Assembly: GCF_014192225.1 (NCBI RefSeq)
Contig: NZ_JACHXS010000005.1
Coordinates: forward strand, 1-64,000
Length of the DNA stretch: 64,000 nt
DNA from: Pseudoduganella umbonata
GTDB lineage: Bacteria; Pseudomonadota; Gammaproteobacteria; Burkholderiales; Burkholderiaceae_D
Reading direction: 5' to 3'
The translations under genes and the position numbers were made by a program. Under the pieces are notes generated by a model. That model had not been told where the DNA came from. It was given only the letters and a program-made list of their open reading frames with translations, and made no database searches. Positions 24,201 through 34,448 of the stretch are shown piece by piece (the stretch's first letter is position 1; every line of letters starts with the position of its first letter).

Positions 24201-25592
24201 TCAATGTTCGCCGTGGCCCGTCGGCTTGCGCACTGTCATCTCGACATTCGGCCGGTTTTTTGCCGGCATCAACTGGCCACCAGCGTTCTTCGAACGGGTA
24301 GGCTCCGGCAGGGCCCCCGTCCATTCATAAGCGACAGTGCCGGCTGGATGCTTAAACCAGCCCGGATCCGTATAGTCCCCTCGCTTTTGCTCCTTGCGCA
24401 CTTTCAGCACGGTGAACATGCCGCCCATCTCGACGCCGCCAAACGGGCCTTCGCCCGTCATCATCGGCAGTGTGTTGTCCGGCAGGGGCATTTCCATGCC
24501 CTCCATCGACCCGCCCTTGTCGCCCATCACCATGTAGTCAGGCACGATCTTGTTGATCTTCTCCGCGATGCCCTTATGGTCGACGCCGATCATTGTCGGC
24601 ACGTCGTGTCCCATCGCATTCATCGTGTGGTGCGACTTGTGGCAGTGGAAGGCCCAGTCGCCCAGGTCTGTCGCATCGAACTCGATCGCGCGCATCTGGC
24701 CCACCGCGATGTCGGTCGTCACTTCCGGCCAGCGCGACGCTGGCGGCGTCCAACCGCCGTCAGTGCCGGCGACCACGAACTCGTGTCCGTGCAGGTGGAT
24801 CGGGTGGTTCGTCATCGTCAGATTGCCCACGCGGATACGCACGCGATCGCCCTGCCGTACCGGCATCGAATCGATACCCGGGAACACGCGGCTGTTAAAC
24901 GTCCACAAGTTCTGGTCGAGCATGGTGTTCACGCGCGGGACGTAGCTGCCGGGTTCGATGTCGTAGGCCGACAGCAGGAATACGAAGTCGCGATCGACGG
25001 CGAACTGGCGGTGATCCTTCGGGTGCGTTACCCAGAACCCCATCATGCCCATCGCCATCTGTACCATTTCGTCTGCATGCGGGTGGTACATAAAGGTGCC
25101 GGGCCGCTTTGCCACGAACTCGTACACGAACGTTTTCCCCGGGGGGATGCCTGGCTGGTTGAGGCCGGTCACGCCGTCCATCCCGTTCGGCAGGCGCTGG
25201 CCGTGCCAGTGCACGCTGGTATGCTCGGGCAATTTGTTGGTGACAAAAATGCGCACGCGATCACCTTCGACTACTTCGATCGTGGGCCCCGGCGACTGGC
25301 CGTTGTACCCCCACAGGTTCGCCTTCATGCCCGGCGCGAGTTCGCGTACGACAGGCTCGGCGACCAGGTGGAATTCTTTGACACCGTTATTCATGCGCCA
25401 TGGCAGCGACCAGCCGTTCAGGGTCACGACTGGATTAAAGGGCCGCCCGTTCGATGGCAGCGGTGGAATCCGGGTTTTTGCGTCGCTGGCGGTCGCCGCT
25501 TCAGGCAGTGTCGCGGCACCGGCCTTGCTCACTGCCGCCGCGCCGACGGCAACTGCGCCCGCACCCATGAAGAAATTTCTACGTGAAATCAT
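24201..25592 (-). CDS. Tat-exported multicopper oxidase
   Basis: This 463-residue oxidase has a Tat signal (ISRRNFFMGAGAVAVGAAAV). All four copper-ligand blocks are present: SVHWHGQRLPNGMDG (about 128), MYHPHADEM (about 167), NHPIHLHGHEFVV (about 260) and FHCHKSHHTM (about 315). The HCH block sits far from the C-terminus, leaving about 145 residues of Met/Gly-rich tail (GGSMEGMEMPLPDNTLPMM), unlike CueO or PcoA. It probably oxidises Cu(I) to Cu(II) in the periplasm. It lies between the CusF-like gene and a TolC-like gene, in the operon whose promoter is at 27840-27870. A second multicopper oxidase is encoded at 38268-40130. Confidence 0.92.
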   Translation of the reverse strand: MISRRNFFMGAGAVAVGAAAVSKAGAATLPEAATASDAKTRIPPLPSNGRPFNPVVTLNGWSLPWRMNNGVKEFHLVAEPVVRELAPGMKANLWGYNGQSPGPTIEVVEGDRVRIFVTNKLPEHTSVHWHGQRLPNGMDGVTGLNQPGIPPGKTFVYEFVAKRPGTFMYHPHADEMVQMAMGMMGFWVTHPKDHRQFAVDRDFVFLLSAYDIEPGSYVPRVNTMLDQNLWTFNSRVFPGIDSMPVRQGDRVRIRVGNLTMTNHPIHLHGHEFVVAGTDGGWTPPASRWPEVTTDIAVGQMRAIEFDATDLGDWAFHCHKSHHTMNAMGHDVPTMIGVDHKGIAEKINKIVPDYMVMGDKGGSMEGMEMPLPDNTLPMMTGEGPFGGVEMGGMFTVLKVRKEQKRGDYTDPGWFKHPAGTVAYEWTGALPEPTRSKNAGGQLMPAKNRPNVEMTVRKPTGHGEH

Positions 25593-25602
25593 GTCGTTAT
25601 CC

Positions 25603-26973
25603 TTACTGTGTCATACCGCCGCCGTTCATGGCGGACTGAAGCTGGCTTTCGGCGATCCAGAAATCGCGCTGTGCGGCGATCGCGCCGTTGACGCTGGCCA
25701 GCTGTTCACGGGCGTCGGCCAAAAGTTCGAAGGTACTGGCCAACATACCGTTGTAGCGCAGCAGTATTTCGTCGGAGATCTTCTTGCGCAGCGGGACCAC
25801 CTCGTCGCGGTAGTGCCGTGCGATGTCATATGCCGTGTGATAGGCCGAATACGTCTCGCGCACCTGCGAGCGTGCCTTGATTGCCGTATCGGCGGTACGC
25901 TGGACGGATTGCATGTACACGGCCTCAGCCCGCGCGCGCGCGGCCGTGCCCCAATCGAATAGCGGCAATTCGAGCGACACCTCATAGCCGTTCTCGCGCG
26001 GCGAACCAGACTTGCTTGTGTTGGTGTAAGCCGCATCGAACACATTGATGAAGCGCGTGGCCTTCGTCAGCCCGAGCGCGCTAGCAGTCGCCTGCGCGTC
26101 GCGGCGAGCAGCCAGCACGTCGAGCCGTTGTGACAATGCCCGAGCCTCGGCATCCTGTATCGTCGTTGCCTGTGCGGGCAGGTCGGGCAAGCGATCTGGC
26201 AGACGGTAATCCTGCTGCGCACCCCACACGCCCAGCAACCTTGTCAGCTGCTCGCGCGCGGCGGTAGCTTCATGACGCGCACGCGCAAGTTCGGTGACCG
26301 CGTCAGCATAGAATGCGCGCTCCCGCGCCTGGTCGAGTTTGCTCCAATTGCCTACCTTGCTCATGCGATCAGCCAGTTGCGAAGACGCCTCGGCCGCAAG
26401 GCGCACCTGGTCCGCAAAGGCGGCACTTTGCGCCGCCGCCACGGCCGTGTAATAGGCACGGCGTGTTTCGCCCGCCAATTGCACTGCCTGCGTGGCCGCC
26501 AGCAATTTGGCCTGTTCGAAACGGCGTCCCTCGATACGCTGCCGGACCGGCATGGTGAGAAGACCGATAACGTCAAACGTCACGCTTCGCTCGATCTCGG
26601 TTTCATCGGCGCCGCGCACGCGTCCAAACGAGAAGCCCGGATTGCGCAGACGGCCAGATTGGACCCATTCTGCTTCGGAAATTCCCAGTTCAGCGAGTGA
26701 GGCCTTCAGCGCAGGACTGTTCAGCAAGGCCAGTCGTACGGCCGAATCGGCCGTCAACGGCTGCGCGAGCAGTGTCTGCACCTGCGTGGCAGTGGCTTCC
26801 GACTGCTGTGCCTGAGGTTTGGCAAGTGCAACGGGTTGGCCGATGCGCTCCTGGGTCAGGCGTGAGACGTCGTTCAAGCCGCCATCAGGTGTGAAGGTTG
26901 CACATCCCGAGAGCACGACGGCGCCCAGCGCGACGACCAAACGTCGGGGCACAGGATTCAAGAAACTGCGCAT
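25603..26973 (-). CDS. TolC-family outer-membrane efflux protein
   Basis: This 456-residue protein has a lipoprotein-like signal with LSGCATFTPDGG, so Cys24 is probably lipidated. Two long coiled-coil/barrel repeats of the OEP family follow (LRNPGFSFGRVRG; GYEVSLELPLFDWGTAARAR). It would form the outer-membrane channel of a tripartite pump. No adaptor or RND gene follows it on the same strand; the Cus pump with its own TolC-like protein lies on the opposite strand a few kilobases away, so this may be a second channel for the same pump. It starts one base after the stop of the upstream gene. Confidence 0.88.
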   Translation of the reverse strand: MRSFLNPVPRRLVVALGAVVLSGCATFTPDGGLNDVSRLTQERIGQPVALAKPQAQQSEATATQVQTLLAQPLTADSAVRLALLNSPALKASLAELGISEAEWVQSGRLRNPGFSFGRVRGADETEIERSVTFDVIGLLTMPVRQRIEGRRFEQAKLLAATQAVQLAGETRRAYYTAVAAAQSAAFADQVRLAAEASSQLADRMSKVGNWSKLDQARERAFYADAVTELARARHEATAAREQLTRLLGVWGAQQDYRLPDRLPDLPAQATTIQDAEARALSQRLDVLAARRDAQATASALGLTKATRFINVFDAAYTNTSKSGSPRENGYEVSLELPLFDWGTAARARAEAVYMQSVQRTADTAIKARSQVRETYSAYHTAYDIARHYRDEVVPLRKKISDEILLRYNGMLASTFELLADAREQLASVNGAIAAQRDFWIAESQLQSAMNGGGMTQ

Positions 26974-26974
26974 G

Positions 26975-27313
26975 TCATTGTCCTTTCATCGGCATCTGGT
27001 GCCCATGGTGGGCCGCGTGACCGGCAGAGCTGGGCGGGCCCTCTTTTGTGGTGGCTGAAGGCGTACCCGATTTGCCTTTGTCAACGGCTTCGATGGCTTC
27101 TCCTGCAACAACACGGTTGGCCTGTAGCCAAAGCTTGTCCGGCGAAGCGGACGACACGTCAGCCGGAGGGAGGCCGGCAAAAGCAGACCGATAAACGGGC
27201 GGTGCGACGGCAACCTTGGCATCCGCAGCATCTGCCACCACAGGGGCAGACTGCGCGAATGCGAACAAGGGCGCGCCCGCGGCTGCCAGTAGCAGCGTGC
27301 GGAAACGGTTCAT
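26975..27313 (-). CDS. Small exported protein with His-rich tail
   Basis: This 112-residue protein has a signal peptide (MNRFRTLLLAAAGAPLFAFA, cut before QSAP). A Pro/Ala-rich central part and the segment SSASPDKLWLQANRVVAG follow, ending in a His/Met tail HAAHHGHQMPMKGQ. The tail suggests copper binding. It has no recognised catalytic fold. It is translated just before the TolC-like gene with a one-base gap, so the two are co-expressed. Homologues accompany copper-efflux operons in related bacteria (recollection, not tested). Confidence 0.75.
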   Translation of the reverse strand: MNRFRTLLLAAAGAPLFAFAQSAPVVADAADAKVAVAPPVYRSAFAGLPPADVSSASPDKLWLQANRVVAGEAIEAVDKGKSGTPSATTKEGPPSSAGHAAHHGHQMPMKGQ

Positions 27314-27392
27314 GTGAATTCCAATAGGTGATCAGTGCCTTCGGTTAAGGCACAACAACAGCGGGCAAGCAGCCCGCAACGTCAGTGGAGGA

Positions 27393-27794
27393 TCAGAGGA
27401 CGCGCCGCGGCGGGCGCTCGGGCGTGGCAGGAATGAACGCGACCATTGCCGGCTGGGCGGCAATACGAACGGGCGTAATAAACGTAACAGGGCGATCTGG
27501 CGCCTGCACGGTCGCAGGAACCGATGCGCCGATGCAGCAGCTGCCGCAATGGCTGCTGTGCTCGTGAACCTTGACTGTTGCACTGCCGCCGACGTCGTGA
27601 CACGGCATCTTGGTCATCTGCGCCGACGGCTCCATGCTGACCTGGCGGTCGGCATGGGACATGACCTGGAAGTCCACTACCGCAACGCCAACGGACGCAT
27701 GAGCGTTATCGTAAGGCATGAGCGCGACCGCACCGCCCTGCAAGGGCAGCAGTGCAATCAACAGCCACAGCAGATAACGGACAAAAGCGCGCAT
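27393..27794 (-). CDS. Small exported Cys/His protein (DUF2946-like)
   Basis: This 133-residue product starts at ATG 27794 (MRAFVRYLLWLLIALLPLQG), a signal peptide; the frame continues upstream but without a signal. The mature part has MPCHDVGG and EHSSHCGSCCIGAS, clusters of His and Cys suited to metal binding, and ends in a Pro/Arg-rich tail. It resembles the protein at 43183-43542, which has the same layout (LWLLIA[IL]LP, then CSHCSLCC). It is the first gene after the CueR-type promoter at 27840-27870. Confidence 0.75.
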   Translation of the reverse strand: MRAFVRYLLWLLIALLPLQGGAVALMPYDNAHASVGVAVVDFQVMSHADRQVSMEPSAQMTKMPCHDVGGSATVKVHEHSSHCGSCCIGASVPATVQAPDRPVTFITPVRIAAQPAMVAFIPATPERPPRRVL

Positions 27795-27839
27795 GGGTTG
27801 TATGGTACGCAGGTTAGGATTTACTTGCAAGCGTGCATG

Positions 27840-27870
27840 AGCTTACACCTTCCTACCGTAGGAAGGTCAA
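27840..27870 (-). promoter_or_regulatory. CueR-type promoter with perfect dyad, divergent copper region
   Basis: On the minus strand TTGACC (27865-27870) and TAAGCT (27840-27845) flank a 19-base spacer. The dyad ACCTTCCTA-CCG-TAGGAAGGT (27847-27867) is perfect and matches the CueR box of E. coli copA (ACCTTCC-N7-GGAAGGT). It would drive the minus-strand series starting at 27794. The divergent plus-strand operon begins at 27948, so the regulator may affect both sides. Confidence 0.9.
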
Positions 27871-27947
27871 TTAGGTTTATACCAGCTCGCTGGGATACGC
27901 CTTCCGAACTACTATCGCACGGCGACACTATTCAATACACTAATGGG

Positions 27948-28325
27948 ATGCGCCGTATCTTCCCTTCGCTGTTTCGCTATCTCGCCCTGCTGCTGCTCGT
28001 GACTGTCACGAACGCCGCCCTGGCGATGGCCGCCTATGTGTGTCCGGAGCAGACAGTGAACCGGGCAGCGATGGCGATGCCGCACGGAACACCTTGCCCT
28101 GAAATAGATCAGGAAAAGCCGGTGCACTGCGCTGAGCACAAGGCGGGGACGAAAGCCACGGTCGAACATGCTACCAATCCGACCCTCGCGGTGTTGACGA
28201 TCGGCTTTGTGATCCCAAGCCCACGGCCGCGCGTTCCTTTTGTCCTTAACGCTACGACAACAGGTATGCTGCCTGAGGCTGGCATCGATCCGCCGTACCT
28301 GGCAACCCTTCGTCTGCGCATCTGA
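27948..28325 (+). CDS. Small exported protein, first gene of the cus operon
   Basis: This 125-residue protein has a signal peptide (RRIFPSLFRYLALLLLVTV...ALAMAA). The mature part carries single cysteines in YVCPEQTV, GTPCPEID and VHCAEHKAG plus Met/His residues, then the segment LAVLTIGFVIPSPRPRVP. ATG 27948 was chosen because the signal peptide starts there. Proteins of this type precede cusCBA in several betaproteobacteria (recollection). The cysteines may bind metal; the function is unknown. Confidence 0.7.
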   Translation: MRRIFPSLFRYLALLLLVTVTNAALAMAAYVCPEQTVNRAAMAMPHGTPCPEIDQEKPVHCAEHKAGTKATVEHATNPTLAVLTIGFVIPSPRPRVPFVLNATTTGMLPEAGIDPPYLATLRLRI

Positions 28326-28399
28326 CACATCCCCCTCCCGTATTGCCGGCAGGCCTGCATGGCCCACTGCCGGCGCTCGTCCATTTCTTTGGGGGTTGT

Positions 28400-29686
28400 A
28401 TGTCTTTCAGAATAGTACCGCGTGCGCCCGGAGTGCTCGCGGCCATCCTGGCGTTCTCGCCACTCCTGGCCAGTGCCGCGCAGCCTGGCTTGACGTTCGC
28501 GGCCGCATTGCGCATTGCCGCACAGGCTTCCGCTACAAACCAGGCCGCGCAGGCATCGGTTGACGCGAGCGTGCAGGCAGCGGCACGCTCCACGCAGTTA
28601 CCTGATCCCATGCTGAAACTGGGAGTCGAGAATCTTCCGGTATCCGGCCCGGACCGGTGGCGTATCAGTAGTGATTTCATGACGATGCGCCGCATCGGCA
28701 TCGAACAACAATGGGTCTCATCCGAGAAACGCCAAGCCAAGGCAACTCGCGCGGGCACGGCCGTCGATGTGGAGCAGGCAGCGAGCTTGCAGAACGCGGC
28801 AGCGGTCCGCGAGGAAGCAGGCAAGGCATGGTTTGCCGTGCTCTACGCGCAACGCGCAGCTGAACTCTACCGGCACCTGGCCCGCGAGATGGCAGAAGAT
28901 CTTGCTGGGGCCGAAACTGCGCACCGAGGCGCCAAGGCAAATGCGACCGAGGTAGTGCAGGCACGCCTGACGCTGGTCCAGGCACGCGATGATCTGGCCA
29001 GGGCCGAGCAGGAGCACCGTTCCGCCGCCATACGCCTGTCCCGCTGGCTGCGCAGGCAGATCGATGTCGTCGACGACGTTGCGCCGGCGTTGACGGTTAC
29101 AGTGACCGACGTCGCACCGCTGGCGTTGGAAAACTCACGGCCATCGGTTCTGGCGGCACGCCGTGCCATCGCCCTGGCCGATGCCGACACTGCGGTGGCC
29201 ACGCGCGAGCGCCATCCAGACTGGGCGTTCGACGCTGGCTTCAGCCAGCGCGGCAGTCAATACGGCAACATGGTCTCGTTCGGCGTGACAATCCCGCTAC
29301 CTGTCAACCGCGCCCAACGTCAGGACCGCGACGTCGCGGAAAAATCAGCGCAGGGAACCAGGGCCCGATTACTGTACGAGGACGCCGTTGCCGAGCAGCA
29401 GATGCAGGTACAGGTTCTTCGCGAGGAACTGCAGAACTTGACCAGCCGGATTACCCGTCTGCAGGCCGAGCTGCTCCCTGCGGCCAACGCGCAGGTCGAC
29501 TTGGCAGTTGCTGCCTACCGCTCGGCCAGCGGCCCCCTCGCCGCCATCTTCCAGGCGCGCCGCGGCCTGCTGGAGAAGCGGCTGCAAATCAACACCCTGG
29601 AGCAGCAGGCCGCGTTGACATGGGCGGCGCTTGAGCTTCCCGCGCTTGTGCCCAGTGCAAACAACGGTGAAGGAGTCGCGCAATGA
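28400..29686 (+). CDS. cusC: Outer-membrane channel CusC-like (TolC family)
   Basis: This 428-residue protein has a signal peptide (PGVLAAILAFSPLLASAA) and two OEP repeats, including the PDPMLKLGVENLP strand after the first helix pair. Long Ala/Gln/Arg-rich helices form the periplasmic tunnel. It starts at ATG 28400 after a G-rich ribosome site (GGGGGTT). Its stop overlaps the cusB start (ATGA, 29683-29686), showing translational coupling. It provides the outer-membrane exit of the CusCBA copper/silver pump. Confidence 0.9.
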   Translation: MSFRIVPRAPGVLAAILAFSPLLASAAQPGLTFAAALRIAAQASATNQAAQASVDASVQAAARSTQLPDPMLKLGVENLPVSGPDRWRISSDFMTMRRIGIEQQWVSSEKRQAKATRAGTAVDVEQAASLQNAAAVREEAGKAWFAVLYAQRAAELYRHLAREMAEDLAGAETAHRGAKANATEVVQARLTLVQARDDLARAEQEHRSAAIRLSRWLRRQIDVVDDVAPALTVTVTDVAPLALENSRPSVLAARRAIALADADTAVATRERHPDWAFDAGFSQRGSQYGNMVSFGVTIPLPVNRAQRQDRDVAEKSAQGTRARLLYEDAVAEQQMQVQVLREELQNLTSRITRLQAELLPAANAQVDLAVAAYRSASGPLAAIFQARRGLLEKRLQINTLEQQAALTWAALELPALVPSANNGEGVAQ

Positions 29687-31185
29687 ATCGCAAGATCCTG
29701 ATCCCACTGGTACTGTTGCTGGCGGGCGCTGCACTCGCTGGTGGCGGGTATTGGGCCGGCATGCGTCACGGCACCGGCCCGGCGGCTTCCGACAAGGACA
29801 TCCCTCCACCAACCAGTACTGAGCGCAAAGTGCTGTATTGGCACGACCCGATGGTGCCGGGGACGCGGTTTGACAAGCCAGGCAAGAGCCCCTTCATGGA
29901 CATGCAGCTGGTCCCGGTCTATGCCGACGAGGCAGGCGCCGGGAGTGGCGTCATTATCAGCCCCGGACTGCAACAAAACCTGGGGATCCGTTTCGCCACC
30001 GTGCGGCGCATCGCGCTGCCCGATACGCTGGAACTGGTGGGTACGACGCAGTTCGACGAGCGCCGTGCCGAAGTCGTGCAAACCCGCGTTACCGGGTATA
30101 TCGAGCGATTGCATACGCGCGCCCCGCTGCAACGTGTTCGGCGCGGTGACGCTGTCGCTACGCTGTTCGTCCCGGATTGGATCGCGCCCCAGGAGGAGTA
30201 TTTGACCCTGCGTCGCTCTGGCGACGAGTCGCTCACCCGCGCAGCCCGTGACCGGATGCGTGCCTTGTCGATTCCGGACGCGCTGGTGGCCAATGCCGAA
30301 CGCAGCGGCAAACCACAAAGCCGCTTTGTGCTGACAGCTCCTGCAACGGGCGTGCTCTCTGAACTGGCAGTAAGGGAAGGCTCGATGGTGGCACCAGGCG
30401 TTACCGTCGCCAAGATCAGTGGCACAGACAAGCTATGGCTGCTTGCAGAAGTGCCTGAAGCGTTACTTGGTTCGATTAAAACCGGCATGAAGGTGACAGT
30501 ATCGCCACAGAGCGACCCGGCGCGCCAGTACACGGGGCGGTTGAGCGAAATCCTTCCCGGCGTCATCGAGGCGACGCGCACGGTGCAGGCGCGCCTGGAA
30601 CTGGACAACCACGATGGCACGCTCGTACCCGGCCAGTTGATGCGCATACAGCTGGCGACAGCGGACAGTCCGCGCCGACTGGTTGTTCCGGCCGAGGCAG
30701 TGATCAGCAGCGGGAAGCGATCCGTGGTTCTTGTCGCTGCCGGCGACAGGAGCATCGAGCCCGTCGTCGTCACGACCGGGCGTGTTTACGGGGACGACAT
30801 CGAGATTAGCAGCGGCCTGGCAGAGGGTCAAAAAGTCGTCGCGTCCGGCCAGTTCCTGATCGACTCGGAAGCCAACCTCAAATCCATATTGCCGAAACTC
30901 GGGACCGCTCCGGCGGCGGCAGAGCCTGCGCCCGAGAAAAAAGCCGGGCCCGCATCGCTGCAAGGCACGGGTGTCGTAGAACAGGTCAGCGCGGACGCGT
31001 TGACGCTGTCTCATCAGCCGATCCTGGCATTGAAGTGGCCGGCGATGACGATGGACTTCACGAAGCCGGCCCCTGGCGATTTCCCGGGCATCAAGGCGGG
31101 ACAGCGTGTGGACTTCACGTTCCACCAGACAGAGGACGGCTATGTGCTCGACACCGTGACGCCGGCTGCGGGAGCGCCGCAATGA
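29683..31185 (+). CDS. cusB: RND periplasmic adaptor CusB with N-terminal HMBD-like and C-terminal CusF domains
   Basis: This 500-residue protein has an N-terminal membrane anchor ([20 protein letters not shown]). A variant metal-binding block follows (YWHDPMVPG...[11 protein letters not shown], Cys replaced by Met/His/Trp). The hairpin, lipoyl and barrel domains of membrane-fusion proteins occupy about 90-400. About residues 425-495 form a fused CusF-like domain with [20 protein letters not shown], which has the His, Trp and two Met ligands of true CusF. The operon thus carries its metallochaperone as part of the adaptor. It overlaps both cusC and cusA by four bases. Confidence 0.94.
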   Translation: MNRKILIPLVLLLAGAALAGGGYWAGMRHGTGPAASDKDIPPPTSTERKVLYWHDPMVPGTRFDKPGKSPFMDMQLVPVYADEAGAGSGVIISPGLQQNLGIRFATVRRIALPDTLELVGTTQFDERRAEVVQTRVTGYIERLHTRAPLQRVRRGDAVATLFVPDWIAPQEEYLTLRRSGDESLTRAARDRMRALSIPDALVANAERSGKPQSRFVLTAPATGVLSELAVREGSMVAPGVTVAKISGTDKLWLLAEVPEALLGSIKTGMKVTVSPQSDPARQYTGRLSEILPGVIEATRTVQARLELDNHDGTLVPGQLMRIQLATADSPRRLVVPAEAVISSGKRSVVLVAAGDRSIEPVVVTTGRVYGDDIEISSGLAEGQKVVASGQFLIDSEANLKSILPKLGTAPAAAEPAPEKKAGPASLQGTGVVEQVSADALTLSHQPILALKWPAMTMDFTKPAPGDFPGIKAGQRVDFTFHQTEDGYVLDTVTPAAGAPQ

Positions 31186-34100
31186 TTGCCCACATCATCC
31201 GCGCCTCGATTGCGCACCGCGTCTGGGTATTGATCGCGGCTGTTGTCCTGGCTGGCTGGGGTGTGTTGTCGCTGCGGCAAACACCGGTCGACGCGCTCCC
31301 CGACCTGTCGGACACGCAGGTCATCATCCGCGCCCAGTACCCCGGCAAGGCGCCGCAGCTGGTCGAGGACCAGGTCACTTATCCCTTGACGACCGCCCTG
31401 CTCTCGGTGCCGGGAGCGAAGACCGTGCGCGGCTACTCGTTCTTCGGCGACGCCTTCGTCTATGTGCTGTTTGACGACGCGACGGACCTCTATTGGGCTC
31501 GCTCGCGTGTAACGGAAGCGATCAGCCAGGTGCAGGGCCGGCTTCCGGCGGGTATGCGCGCCGAACTGGGGCCAGACGGCACCGGTGTCGGTTGGGTCTA
31601 CGAGTATGCGCTGGTGGACCGCACCGGCACCCATGATCTGGGTCAGCTACGCGCCCTGCATGACTGGTTCCTGAAGTTCGAGCTGAAAACGGTGGCGGAC
31701 GTGGCCGAAGTGGCCAGCATCGGCGGCATGGTCCGCCAGTACCAGGTCGTACTGGACCCGGCGCGGCTGCGCGCGTTCGGTATGTCCCATGCCCGGGTGC
31801 TGGAGGCGTTGGCGAAGGCCAACCAGGAGTCCGGTGGGGGCGTGGTGGAAATGGCGGAAACCGAATTCATGGTGCGTTCCCACGGCTACTTGCGCTCGCT
31901 CGACGATTTCAACAACGTCGTGCTGGGCGCATCGCCGAACGGCACACCGGTGATGCTGCGCGATGTCGCAACAGTGCGGATCGGCCCGGAAATGCGCCGC
32001 GGTATCGCCGAGTTGAATGGCGAGGGCGAAGTGGCTGGCGGTGTCATCGTGATGCGTTCCGGGAAAAACGCGCTGGAGACCATTCGCGCTATCAAAGCCA
32101 AGATGGCATCACTGAAGGCTTCGCTACCCAAGGGCGTCGAGATTGTCACCACGTACGACCGGTCCACGCTGATCGACGCATCGGTCGCAAACTTGCGTAA
32201 CAAGCTGGTCGAGGAATTTGTCGTCGTCGCCATCGTCTGTGCGGTATTCCTGTTTCACCTGCGCAGTGCCCTCGTTGCCATCGTCTCGCTGCCCCTCGGT
32301 GTGCTCGCCGCCTTCATCGTGATGCGCTACCAGGGCGTCAATGCCAACATCATGTCGCTCGGCGGAATCGCGATTGCCGTCGGTGCTGCGACGGACGCCG
32401 CGCTGGTACTGATCGAAAACGCCCACAAACATCTGGAGGCCCATGCGCATGCGCATCCGGACGAGCCGGTATCGGGCGCACGCCGCTGGGAAATCATGGC
32501 GGCTTCGGCCACCGAGGTGGGGCCGGCGCTATTCTTCTCGCTGCTGATCGTGACGCTCTCGTTCATTCCCGTATTCGGGCTCGAAGCGCAGGAAGGCAAG
32601 CTGTTTTCACCGCTTGCGTACACCAAGACCTACACGCTGGCCGCCGCCGCCGTACTGGCCATTACCCTGGTGCCAGTGCTGATGGGCTACCTGATTCGCG
32701 GCCGTATTCCGAGCGAAGCTGCCAATCCCATCAATCGCGCATTGGTGCGGGCATACCGGCCCGTACTCGAGCTGGCATTGCGCCACCCACGCCTGACGCT
32801 GGGAATCGCCGCACTGTCCCTTGCGCTAACGGCCATTCCCATCTCCCGCCTCGGCGGCGAGTTCCTGCCGCCCTTGAACGAAGGCGACCTGCTCTACATG
32901 CCTTCGGCACTGCCTGGCCTCTCGGCGTCGAAAGCCTCGGAATTGCTGCAGCAAACCGACCGGCTGATCAAGACGGTACCCGAGGTGGCCACAGTGTTCG
33001 GCAAGGCGGGTCGGGCCGAATCGGCCACCGATCCGGCGCCGCTCGAGATGTTCGAGACGACCATCCAGTTCAAGCCGCGCGACCAGTGGCGCGCAGGAAT
33101 GACGCCTCCCGGGCTGATCGAGGAGCTTGACCGCGTCGTCAAGGTACCCGGCTTGTCGAACGTGTGGGTACCGCCGATCCGCAATCGCATCGACATGCTC
33201 TCCACAGGGATCAAGACGCCTGTCGGCATCAAGGTGTCCGGGCCACGGCTGGACGAAATCGACAGGATTGCCGCGCAGATCGAGGCCGCCGTAAAACCGG
33301 TGACGGGGGTCACCTCGGCACTGGCCGAGCGCCTTGCAGGCGGCCGCTACATCGACGTCGATATCGACAGGGCCGGTGCGGCACGCTTTGGCCTGGCGAT
33401 CGCCGACGTGCAGTCGGTCGTTGCATCGGCCATCGGCGGCGAAAATGTGGGAGAAGTGATCGACGGTCGCCAGCGCTTTCCGATCAGTGTCCGTTACCCA
33501 CGCGATTACCGCGACTCACTGCAGGCGCTGCGTGAACTGCCGGTGGTGACCGCGACGGGCGCACAGATCCGCTTGGCCGACGTCGCCCGGATCACGGTCG
33601 CCGACGGGCCGCCGATGATCCGCAGCGAAAACGCCCGGCTTTCCGGCTGGGTGTACGTGGACGTGCGCGGCACAGACCTGGCCAGCGCGGTGCGCGCCAT
33701 GCAACGACAGGTTGGACAGCAGGTGAAACTCCCGCCCGGCTACTCGATTGGCTGGTCCGGACAGTTCGAGTACCTCGAGCGCGCCACGGCCAAGCTCAAG
33801 ACGGTCGTACCGCTGACATTGCTCGTTATCTTCATGCTGCTGTATTTTGCCTTCCGCTCGACGGCCGAGGCTGCGCTGCTGATGCTGACGGTGCCATTCG
33901 CGCTGATCGGTGGCTTTTGGTTCATCTGGCTGCTGGGCCATGCGGTATCGGTGGCCACGGCAGTAGGCTTTATCGCTTTGGCGGGTGTGGCCGCGGAATT
34001 TGGCGTGGTGATGATGGTGTACCTGCGTAATGCGCTTGATGCACGCCTGGCAGCCGGCCATGTACTGTCGCGCGAACTGATCACCGAAGCGATCCGGGAA

Positions 34101-34358
34101 GGGGCCGTGCAGCGGGTGCGGCCCAAAGCCATGACGGTGGCGGTGATCCTTGCCGGCCTGCTACCGATGCTGTTTGGAGACGGCGCCGGCAGCGAAGCGA
34201 TCGCGCGCATTGCCGCACCGATGGTTGGTGGCATGGTTACGGCGCCGCTGCTGTCGTTGTTCGTGCTACCGGCGGCATGGGAAATGATGCAGGTTGCCAA
34301 ACTCGAACGGACACACCGCCGTGCTGTGCGTCATGGCACGGCTGTCGATGTAACCTGA
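31182..34358 (+). CDS. cusA: Cu(I)/Ag(I) RND transporter CusA
   Basis: This 1058-residue inner-membrane proton antiporter has twelve helices and two large periplasmic loops. The helix-4 motif [20 protein letters not shown] is of the monovalent-metal HME type, in contrast to the DFG..VDG motif of the CzcA in this window. Methionines in [19 protein letters not shown] and [10 protein letters not shown] correspond to the Met ladder that binds Cu(I)/Ag(I). It starts at ATG 31182, overlapping cusB by four bases. It pumps metal from periplasm and cytoplasm through CusC. Confidence 0.95.
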   Translation: MIAHIIRASIAHRVWVLIAAVVLAGWGVLSLRQTPVDALPDLSDTQVIIRAQYPGKAPQLVEDQVTYPLTTALLSVPGAKTVRGYSFFGDAFVYVLFDDATDLYWARSRVTEAISQVQGRLPAGMRAELGPDGTGVGWVYEYALVDRTGTHDLGQLRALHDWFLKFELKTVADVAEVASIGGMVRQYQVVLDPARLRAFGMSHARVLEALAKANQESGGGVVEMAETEFMVRSHGYLRSLDDFNNVVLGASPNGTPVMLRDVATVRIGPEMRRGIAELNGEGEVAGGVIVMRSGKNALETIRAIKAKMASLKASLPKGVEIVTTYDRSTLIDASVANLRNKLVEEFVVVAIVCAVFLFHLRSALVAIVSLPLGVLAAFIVMRYQGVNANIMSLGGIAIAVGAATDAALVLIENAHKHLEAHAHAHPDEPVSGARRWEIMAASATEVGPALFFSLLIVTLSFIPVFGLEAQEGKLFSPLAYTKTYTLAAAAVLAITLVPVLMGYLIRGRIPSEAANPINRALVRAYRPVLELALRHPRLTLGIAALSLALTAIPISRLGGEFLPPLNEGDLLYMPSALPGLSASKASELLQQTDRLIKTVPEVATVFGKAGRAESATDPAPLEMFETTIQFKPRDQWRAGMTPPGLIEELDRVVKVPGLSNVWVPPIRNRIDMLSTGIKTPVGIKVSGPRLDEIDRIAAQIEAAVKPVTGVTSALAERLAGGRYIDVDIDRAGAARFGLAIADVQSVVASAIGGENVGEVIDGRQRFPISVRYPRDYRDSLQALRELPVVTATGAQIRLADVARITVADGPPMIRSENARLSGWVYVDVRGTDLASAVRAMQRQVGQQVKLPPGYSIGWSGQFEYLERATAKLKTVVPLTLLVIFMLLYFAFRSTAEAALLMLTVPFALIGGFWFIWLLGHAVSVATAVGFIALAGVAAEFGVVMMVYLRNALDARLAAGHVLSRELITEAIREGAVQRVRPKAMTVAVILAGLLPMLFGDGAGSEAIARIAAPMVGGMVTAPLLSLFVLPAAWEMMQVAKLERTHRRAVRHGTAVDVT

Positions 34359-34448
34359 GAACAGAGCTCAGTGCGCTGTCTGCAATATCGCAGCGATAGA
34401 ATGAACCGTCGCCGGCACGACGCCGGCGGCCTAAACACGAGGAATGCA

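Noticed and set aside
24159..25586. A 475-codon open frame on the plus strand opposite the multicopper oxidase
   Set aside because: It is rich in His and Arg from reading antisense to a GC-rich gene, has no motif, and the minus-strand oxidase has all four copper-ligand blocks.
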